A DNA stretch of 37,500 bases. It comes from Opitutia bacterium (GTDB taxonomy: Bacteria; Verrucomicrobiota; Verrucomicrobiae; Opitutales; UBA953). Shown here in pieces: positions 32,867 to 37,500 of the stretch. Where the stretch lies: contig SFEJ01000031.1 in the NCBI GenBank assembly GCA_004558035.1, positions 1-37,500 on the forward strand. The letters run 5' to 3'. Numbering within the stretch: position 1 is the stretch's first letter; every line of letters starts with the position of its first letter. The notes beneath the pieces were generated by a model. That model did not search any database and was not told where the DNA came from. It worked only from the letters and a program-made list of their open reading frames with translations. The position numbers were made by a program, and so were the translations under genes.

Positions 32867-33321
32867 TGAAACGGAAAAACGAAGAGACAATCGAGCTCGA
32901 GTTCTGCCCGCATTGCGGGAAGGCGGTCCGCGACGGCGACAAGTTCTGCGCGGAGTGCGGCGAAAAGCTCGGCGATCCGGAATCGCCAGTGATCCGCGTC
33001 GCGTATCAGGCGCTGGCGTTGTTCGCGGGAACGCTCGGTCTGCACAATTTTTACGCGGGCTTTTGGGGACGCGCGGCGTGTCAGCTCGGCATGACGCTCG
33101 CGGGCGGCGCGCTTTGGCAGCTGCAGGGCGCGACGTTCAGTTTTTCCGTGCTCGGCACGATCAGCGGGATTTGGGCGTTCCTTGAGATTTTCTTTCAGCG
33201 TGTCGATCCGCAGGGGCTGCCGATGCGGAAGAGCGGCTGTCTGGCGCAGATCGGCATCGTGCTGCTCGTGGCGCTCGTCGTCGGCGCCTTCGGCGGCTTC
33301 GCCTACGTCTTCGGCTTCTGA
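32866..33321 (+). CDS. Zinc-ribbon plus TM2-domain membrane protein
   Basis: A 151-residue protein. An N-terminal zinc ribbon (CPHCGKAVRDGDKFCAECG, about 14-32) is followed by a TM2-type pair of helices with GLHNFYAGFWGRAACQLGM, and a further hydrophobic helix near the C-terminus (IGIVLLVALVVGAFGGFAYV). TM2 proteins of this kind are common and mostly uncharacterised. A strong GGAGG lies upstream of ATG 32866. It is the last gene of the 26446-33321 run. Confidence 0.8.
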   Translation: MKRKNEETIELEFCPHCGKAVRDGDKFCAECGEKLGDPESPVIRVAYQALALFAGTLGLHNFYAGFWGRAACQLGMTLAGGALWQLQGATFSFSVLGTISGIWAFLEIFFQRVDPQGLPMRKSGCLAQIGIVLLVALVVGAFGGFAYVFGF

Positions 33322-33336
33322 GAGCGCGACGTCCGC

Positions 33337-33620
33337 AAAGCCCCGTCGGGGCGTCCCTGCGGCGGGAGCATTCGTTTGCCGCGGGAACAGGGTCGCCTTT
33401 ACAAGGCTTTTCCGTTTTGCGCGTATTCCCCGGGCTTCCGCCCGGGGTTTCTTTTGGGGGCGCCCCGACGGGGCTTTCGTCTGCGCGTGTCCGCGAAATC
33501 CGCGGGAGGTTTTCTCGCCCGCGCGCGTTCCCGCAATCGCGCACTTACAGCGCGCATGGCGTTTTTTGCCGTTTACGTAGGGGTGAAACCCTACGTTGAA
33601 CAATCCCGTCCCTTCGGGGC
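33337..33620. repeat. Hairpin cluster, possibly a MITE-like element
   Basis: A 17-base arm AAAGCCCCGTCGGGGCG (33337-33353) has a perfect inverted copy at 33461-33477. Between them lies the hairpin CCCCGGGC-TTCC-GCCCGGGG (33428-33447). Downstream, ACGTAGGG-GTGAAA-CCCTACGT (33575-33596) forms another hairpin, and CCCGTCCCTTCGGGG-like sequence follows. The whole resembles intergenic hairpin repeats seen in Planctomycetes and Verrucomicrobia genomes. Confidence 0.65.
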
Positions 33621-33717
33621 TTGGCGTTTCCGAGCATTTGGGGGCGAAGGCATTCCTGTCTTCGTTCCCGCGAAGCTCCGTTCCTTCGTTTCTCCGTTCC
33701 TCTGTGTTAAAAAGAAA

Positions 33718-33763
33718 GCTTAAAGGTTAAGGCTTAAAGCTTAAAGGGGAGTTTGTGCGGAAG
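33718..33763. repeat. Heptad array, relative of the menF arrays
   Basis: AGCTTAA, AGGTTAA, GGCTTAA and AGCTTAA stand in tandem from 33718, then AGGGGAG and TTTGTGCGGAA. The 3' flank matches that of 16040-16057 (TTCGTGCGGGA), so the repeat unit extends beyond the heptads. Confidence 0.8.
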
Positions 33764-33864
33764 GATTTCGAAAAGCGACAGGAATGTCGCTTCCCCTCTA
33801 ACGCGGTTTTTCTTCGCGTTCTTTGCGTTTGAAAAAAAGCGGCGTTCCCGCGAGAATGTGCGGC

Positions 33865-34836
33865 ATGAAAAAGATTCCCCATATGTTCGTCGCCCTCGTC
33901 GCGGTGTGCGCCGCGTTTTTCGGCAGTCTCGTTCCCGCGGACGCCGCGCCCGCCAAGCCGCAGGGCGAGCCGAAGGAAAACTGGAAGGAAGTCTTCGCCG
34001 AGGGGCTTTTCCGCGCCGACGGCACGAAGGTCTCCGTGAGCGAGGCGTTCGGGAAGAAGAAGTTCGTCGGGATCTACGCGTCGGCATCCTGGTGCGCGCC
34101 CTGCCGCTATTTCACACCGAAGCTGGTCGAGTTCTACAAGGAGTTCGAGGGCCAGATCGAAGTCGTGCTCATCGGCTGCGACAAGAACGAGGAGGAAGTC
34201 TTCAAGTACATGCGCGACCACAAGATGCCCTGGCTCACGGGCAAGAAGGGCTCGGCGGGAACGGAAGGCTATCTGCGCCGCTACGGGATCCGGGGCATTC
34301 CGCATTTTCAGTTCTTCGACGCGAAGACGGGCAAGCGGCTCGTCGCGAACGAGATCGACCTGCGCATCATCCGCCGCGTGATCACGGGCGAAAAGGAGAC
34401 TTCGTCGGCGGGAACGCCCGAAAACTGGAAGTCGTTCTTCAAGGCGGGATTTTTCGACGCGGGCGGAAAGACGGTCGCGCCCGACGCCGCGCTGAAGAAG
34501 AAAAAGTATCTCGCGCTCTACTGCGTCAAGGAGAAGGACAAGGACTGCGCGCGTTTCACGAAGCAGCTCGTCGAATTTTACAAAAAGAACAAGGACAAGC
34601 TGGAGATCGTCGTCGTCACCTACGGCAAGACGCAGGCCGAACTCGCGGCGATGCTGAAGAGCGAGAAGATGCCGTGGCTCGCGGCGACGCCCGAGCCGAT
34701 GGAGGCGCAGCGCTACTTCATCAAATACCGCGTGAACAAGGTGCCGGATTTCCGCGTGTTCGACGCGAAGAAGGGCGAGCTCGTCTGCGAAGGGACGAAT
34801 CTGGGCGACGTCAAGAAGGCCGTCGGCGCGAAGTGA
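33865..34836 (+). CDS. Exported tandem thioredoxin-fold protein
   Basis: A 323-residue protein with signal peptide (about 1-28). Domain 1 (about 38-175) is a nucleoredoxin-like thioredoxin fold with WCAPC (Cys77, Cys80) and cis-Pro146 in GIRGIPHF. Domain 2 (about 186-323) repeats the same plan (NWKSFFKAGFF versus NWKEVFAEGLF) but its active site has only one aligned Cys: KDKDCARF in place of WCAPCRYF. Domain 2 is thus probably structural or binds substrate, while domain 1 is redox active. Location periplasmic. The start ATG 33865 has no Shine-Dalgarno; GAGAAT is placed seven bases before it. Confidence 0.85.
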   Translation: MKKIPHMFVALVAVCAAFFGSLVPADAAPAKPQGEPKENWKEVFAEGLFRADGTKVSVSEAFGKKKFVGIYASASWCAPCRYFTPKLVEFYKEFEGQIEVVLIGCDKNEEEVFKYMRDHKMPWLTGKKGSAGTEGYLRRYGIRGIPHFQFFDAKTGKRLVANEIDLRIIRRVITGEKETSSAGTPENWKSFFKAGFFDAGGKTVAPDAALKKKKYLALYCVKEKDKDCARFTKQLVEFYKKNKDKLEIVVVTYGKTQAELAAMLKSEKMPWLAATPEPMEAQRYFIKYRVNKVPDFRVFDAKKGELVCEGTNLGDVKKAVGAK

Positions 34837-34858
34837 GGCGCGCGGAGCATTTTCGGCG

Positions 34859-35410
34859 ATGGAAGCGCTCGGAGAGATTCTTTGGCTGGTGCTGGCGTTT
34901 TCGGCGATTCTGGTCGGGACGGTCGGCGTGTTCGTTCCCGTGATTCCCGGGCCGCTGCTTGCGTGGAGCGGAATCCTGGTCTATTTTCTGGCGACGCCGG
35001 CGGAGGCGCTGCTGCCGAGCGTGAACGTGTGGACGATTTCGGTTTCCGGCGCGTTCGTCGCGGCGTCGTTCGTGTTCGATTATCTGTCGAGCTACTGGGG
35101 CGCGGTGAAATTCGGCGCGACGTGGCGCGGGGGCGTCGGCGCGCTGGTCGGCGCAATCGCGTTCCCGCTGGTTCTGTCGCTTTTCATGGCGGGGATTCCC
35201 GGCGCGGTGCTGGGGCTGCTCGTGGGTCCGATCGTCGGCGCGTTCGTCGGCGAATATCTCGGCGGGAACACCTGCGGCGGGAGCGCGCGGGCGGGGCTGG
35301 GGACGCTCGCGGGCGCGATCGCGGCGACGCTGGTGAAGCTGTTCGTGTGCACGGCGCTTTTCGTCTGGATGGTCTGCGCCGCGCTCGCGGGAGCGCTGGC
35401 GGGAAGCTGA
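34859..35410 (+). CDS. DUF456-family membrane protein
   Basis: A 183-residue protein of about five membrane helices rich in Gly and Ala. The start (LWLVLAFSAILVGTVGVFVPVIPGPLLAWSGI) has the DUF456 pattern 'G..G...PvlPGp.l...G', and the Gly-rich helices near 90-130 (GGVGALVGAI, GLLVGPIVGAFVGEYLGG) fit as well. Function of the family is unknown. It lies 22 bases after the thioredoxin-fold gene and precedes the rpmH promoter. Confidence 0.8.
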   Translation: MEALGEILWLVLAFSAILVGTVGVFVPVIPGPLLAWSGILVYFLATPAEALLPSVNVWTISVSGAFVAASFVFDYLSSYWGAVKFGATWRGGVGALVGAIAFPLVLSLFMAGIPGAVLGLLVGPIVGAFVGEYLGGNTCGGSARAGLGTLAGAIAATLVKLFVCTALFVWMVCAALAGALAGS

Positions 35411-35427
35411 CGCGCGGAAAAACGCTG

Positions 35428-35456
35428 TTGACAGGCTCGGCGCGAAGCTGTTTCAT
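35428..35456 (+). promoter_or_regulatory. Sigma-70-type promoter of rpmH
   Basis: TTGACA (35428-35433) is a perfect -35 box, followed after 17 bases by TTTCAT (35451-35456), a 4/6 -10 box. It lies 35 bases upstream of ATG 35492, which has AGGAG at 35478-35482. It would drive rpmH-rnpA-yidD/nadD-rsfS. Confidence 0.7.
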
Positions 35457-35491
35457 CGGCAATTCAACTTTAAATTCAGGAGACATTCATT

Positions 35492-35626
35492 ATGCAACCG
35501 ACTTATCGTCCTTCGAAACTTTGCCGCGCGCGCAAGTGCGGTTTCCGTGCTCGTATGCGCACCCGCGGCGGTCGCGCGGTGATCAATAATCGTCGCGCTC
35601 AGGGACGCAAGCGTCTCGCCGACTAA
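35492..35626 (+). CDS. rpmH: Ribosomal protein bL34
   Basis: A 44-residue basic protein of the large ribosomal subunit. MQPTYRPSKL and GFRARMRTRGGRAVINNRRA are typical of bL34. Two Cys flank the second basic stretch (LCRARKCGF), where other bL34 proteins have Lys/Arg and Ser/His. A good Shine-Dalgarno (AGGAG, 9 bases upstream) and a strong promoter precede it. It is followed by rnpA after 14 bases, the usual order near oriC in many bacteria. The downstream codon use is like that of highly expressed genes (CGT and CGC for Arg). Confidence 0.96.
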   Translation: MQPTYRPSKLCRARKCGFRARMRTRGGRAVINNRRAQGRKRLAD

Positions 35627-35640
35627 GCGCGCGGGAACGC

Positions 35641-36048
35641 ATGCGTTTTTCCGCTTCGACCAGACTTCGGCGCCAGGCCGATTTCGTTCGTCTGAAAACA
35701 GAAGGCTCGCGGTATGACTGCGGGTCTTTTGTGTTGAATGCGGCTCCGCCTTCGGCGGAAGACGGCGCGGGAACGCGCGGGTTCGCGCGGCTGGGCGTCA
35801 TCGCCTCCAAAAAAATGGTGAGCCGGCGGGCCGTCGTCCGGAACCGGGCGAAGCGCGTTTTCCGCCAGATTTTTCGGACGCATCCCGAGGCTTTTCCCGC
35901 GGGATGGGACGTAATCGTTATTGCGCGCGGGACGTTTTCGAGGCAAACTGTGAAGGAGTTGACGGCGAAGTATCTGGAAGGCGCGAGGCGGCTCGTCGCC
36001 AGGCTTTCCGGGAAGGCCGTCGCTCCCCGCTTCAAAGAAAAACCATGA
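35641..36048 (+). CDS. rnpA: Ribonuclease P protein component
   Basis: A 135-residue basic protein that helps RNase P RNA to bind and process the 5' ends of pre-tRNAs. The hallmark is the RNR motif region RRAVVRNRAKRVFRQIFR, preceded by RLGVIASKKMV; the start RLRRQADFVRLK is also typical. It lies directly behind rpmH, and its stop overlaps the yidD-nadD start (ATGA). Confidence 0.95.
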   Translation: MRFSASTRLRRQADFVRLKTEGSRYDCGSFVLNAAPPSAEDGAGTRGFARLGVIASKKMVSRRAVVRNRAKRVFRQIFRTHPEAFPAGWDVIVIARGTFSRQTVKELTAKYLEGARRLVARLSGKAVAPRFKEKP

Positions 36049-36941
36049 AAAAGAAGAACTTTTTTAAACTGATCAAGGGCTTTCCGGTGCGCGTCGCGCT
36101 GGGAGTGATTTTCTTTTATCGCCGCGCGATTTCTCCGGTGCTTCATGCGTTTTTCGGGTCGGAGGGCTTTTGCCGCTTCACGCCGTCTTGTTCGGAATAC
36201 GCGCGGCAGGCGCTCATGCGTCACGGATTTCTGAAGGGGACGGCGCTGTCGTTTTATCGCGTGCTGCGGTGCAATCCGCTCTGCGCGGGCGGGGCGGATC
36301 CCGTGCCGCCGACGGGGCGCTGGCGTAACCGTCACGAGAAGGTCGGGATTTTCGGCGGCTGTTTCGATCCGGTGCACAACGCGCATCTGACGCTCGCGGA
36401 AGCGGCGCGCGACGCGTTGGGGCTGGACCGCGTGATTTTCGTTCCCGCGGCGCATTCGCCGCTCAAGGAAGGCGAGCCGAGCGCGTCCGGCGACGCGCGT
36501 CTGGAGATGCTGAACGCCGCCATCGAGAAGCGCTCGGGCTTCGAGGTCTCCGACTGGGAGCTCGTGCGCGGCGGGAAAAGCTATTCCGTGGAGACGGCGA
36601 AGCATTTCGCGGAGCTGTTCCCGTTCGCGGAGTTCTATTGGCTGCTCGGCGCGGACCAGCTCGCCGTGCTCGACTCCTGGAAGGACGTCGGCGAGCTCGC
36701 GCGGATCGTGCGTTTCGCGGCGATGTGCCGCGACGGCAATTCGCTGCCCGCGCTTCCCGGCGACCTCGCGAAGTTCGTCAGCGTGGAGCCGCTTTCGGTG
36801 CCTCCGGTGGACATCAGCTCGACGTTCATCCGCGAAAAAATTTCGACGCTTTCCAATGAGGAGCTCGAGCGCTACATGCCGCGTTCCGTCATTCGGATCA
36901 TCCGCAAAAACAATCTTTACGTTCATGCCGAAAAAGACTGA
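36045..36941 (+). CDS. nadD: YidD-NadD fusion: membrane insertion factor domain plus nicotinate-nucleotide adenylyltransferase
   Basis: One continuous 298-residue frame. Residues 1 to about 90 are YidD-like (FFYRRAISPVLHAFFG, CRFTPSCSEYARQAL, FYRVLRCNPLCAGGADPVP); YidD helps membrane-protein insertion. From about 99 on it is NadD: GIFGGCFDPVHNAH (101-114; Cys replaces the usual Thr), and ISSTFIRE near the C-terminus, both from the nucleotidyl-transfer site. NadD makes nicotinate adenine dinucleotide from nicotinate mononucleotide and ATP. No stop separates the two parts and no ATG lies at the junction; the nearest in-frame alternative is a GTG in DPVPP. The gene is coupled to rnpA (ATGA overlap) and overlaps rsfS by 17 bases. 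Confidence 0.88.
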   Translation: MKKKNFFKLIKGFPVRVALGVIFFYRRAISPVLHAFFGSEGFCRFTPSCSEYARQALMRHGFLKGTALSFYRVLRCNPLCAGGADPVPPTGRWRNRHEKVGIFGGCFDPVHNAHLTLAEAARDALGLDRVIFVPAAHSPLKEGEPSASGDARLEMLNAAIEKRSGFEVSDWELVRGGKSYSVETAKHFAELFPFAEFYWLLGADQLAVLDSWKDVGELARIVRFAAMCRDGNSLPALPGDLAKFVSVEPLSVPPVDISSTFIREKISTLSNEELERYMPRSVIRIIRKNNLYVHAEKD

Positions 36942-37473
36942 ATCCGCCGCCGGGAAAAAGGCTCCCGCGACGAAACGCGTTCCCGCGAAAAAAGCTTCCG
37001 CGACGCCGGGAACGGCAAAGAAGAAAACCGCTTCCGGATCCGCGGCCGCGCCGAAGCGCGCGAAGAAGCCCGCCGCCGGCGCGACGCGCGCGAAGGCGAA
37101 GAAGGCGGCGGCGCCCGTCGAAAAAATCGGGCACGGCATGGATCTGGTCCGCCGCTGCGTCGCCGCTCTCGAAGAGAAAAAGGCGCGCGACGTCGAGGTG
37201 ATCCGCGTCGGCGAATCGTCTTCCGTGACGGATTATTACGTGCTTGCGACGGGAACGTCGGATCCGCACCTGCGCTCCATCCGCATCGAGCTGGAGAAGG
37301 CGATCGACGCCGTCGTTCCCGAGGGAACGGTGCGGATTCAGAACGAGCCCGGCAGCGGTTGGTGCGTCGTGGACGCGTTCGACGTCGTCGTGCATGTTTT
37401 CGCGGCGGAGCAGCGCGCGCGCTACAATCTGGAGGAGCTTTACGCGTCCGGCGAAAAGATTTCGCTCGAATGA
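36925..37473 (+). CDS. rsfS: Ribosomal silencing factor RsfS with Lys/Ala-rich extension
   Basis: A 182-residue protein. The C-terminal part (about 68-182) is RsfS/DUF143: VEVIRVGESSSVTDYYVLATG, then DPHLRSI and SGWCVVDAFDVVVHVFA. It binds uL14 and keeps the subunits apart in starvation. The N-terminal 65 residues are Lys, Ala and Pro rich, like histone H1 or Hc1 tails, and not part of the family. It might bind rRNA or DNA. The start ATG 36925 lies inside the end of nadD. The usual nadD-rsfS order is kept. Confidence 0.9.
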   Translation: MPKKTESAAGKKAPATKRVPAKKASATPGTAKKKTASGSAAAPKRAKKPAAGATRAKAKKAAAPVEKIGHGMDLVRRCVAALEEKKARDVEVIRVGESSSVTDYYVLATGTSDPHLRSIRIELEKAIDAVVPEGTVRIQNEPGSGWCVVDAFDVVVHVFAAEQRARYNLEELYASGEKISLE

Positions 37474-37500
37474 GCCTTTCCGCGCCGGAAATTTAAATTG

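Larger units (their letters stand above)
33322..33864. other. Intergenic region with hairpin and heptad repeats
   Basis: No credible gene is present. It holds the hairpin cluster at 33337-33620 and the heptad array at 33718-33763. The stretch around 33790-33835 has CGCGGTTTTTCTTCGCGTTC, a relative of the 25301/26076 repeats. Confidence 0.65.
725..37329. repeat. Dispersed GGGAACG/CGTTCCC motif, about 140 copies
   Basis: From its first copy (725-731) to the last (37323-37329), the 7-mer GGGAACG or its complement occurs about 140 times by my hand count, about half in each orientation, nearly always as CGGGAACG. With the GC content seen here, about eight would be expected by chance. It occurs in genes and gaps and in all codon phases (giving G-N, G-T, R-E-R, V-P, R-S-R, F-P in proteins). 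It is absent from 1-724 and thin in 27.5-32.3 kb. Confidence 0.9.

Noticed and set aside
725..37329. GGGAACG enrichment as a codon-usage effect
   Set aside because: It occurs in different codon phases and on both strands relative to transcription and also in gaps, so a single codon pair cannot cause it.

Overview
The window reads as chromosomal DNA of a GC-rich, Gram-negative bacterium, most likely of the Verrucomicrobiota (Opitutae-like); I hold this with moderate confidence because no rRNA is present. The support is a division cluster ftsQ-ftsA-ftsZ with a very divergent FtsZ, a PEP-CTERM-anchored surface protein, an OstA/LptA-type periplasmic protein, menaquinone synthesis, and glycan-related genes (a serine-type sulfatase, a sialic-acid-type mutarotase with a transporter, a DUF4091 glycosidase-like protein). 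The whole window except its first ~720 bases is saturated with one non-palindromic 7-mer, GGGAACG/CGTTCCC. I counted about 140 copies by eye, in all reading frames and both orientations.

Layout. 1-564: AT-richer gene end with a zinc ribbon. 864-3901: dynamin-like GTPase coupled to a DUF697-like membrane partner. 3975-4242: shared terminator, tRNA-Lys and tRNA-Arg (minus strand). 4259-5356: IdeS/Mac-like cysteine protease with a PEP-CTERM tail. 5343-8916 (minus): ftsZ, ftsA, ftsQ. 9032-10567: sulfatase. 10696-14758: ExbD-like protein lacking the key Asp, CPBP intramembrane protease, OstA-like protein and a small unknown. 14850-16025: menF between inverted heptad arrays. 16066-16326 (minus): small zinc-ribbon membrane protein. 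16403-21934 (minus): operon read as fur, DUF4091 protein, hemE, folB, hmuU-like permease, hmuV-like ATPase; four of the five junctions are ATGA overlaps. 22069-24723: mutarotase and MFS transporter. 24816-26445: small membrane protein, flavin reductase and a repeat-rich gap.

26446-33321 is a same-strand run of nine genes: tiny secreted proteins, a pseudopilin-like protein, two paralogous secreted proteins that bracket an ABC ATPase and its permease, a Cys/Pro-rich lipoprotein and a zinc-ribbon/TM2 protein. I recognise no characterised system with this composition, so it is the best candidate for an undescribed one. 33337-33620 holds hairpin repeats. 33865-35410 encodes a tandem thioredoxin-fold protein and a DUF456 protein. 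35492-37473 is rpmH, rnpA, an in-frame yidD-nadD fusion, and rsfS with a histone-H1-like N-terminal extension.

Intergenic gaps carry several different short-period (7-10 nt) arrays, one of which has become part of a coding sequence. Housekeeping functions (division, tetrapyrrole, folate, menaquinone, NAD, ribosome and RNase P) are interleaved with envelope and host-glycan functions, as would fit a host-associated or mucosal lifestyle; that last point is inference.
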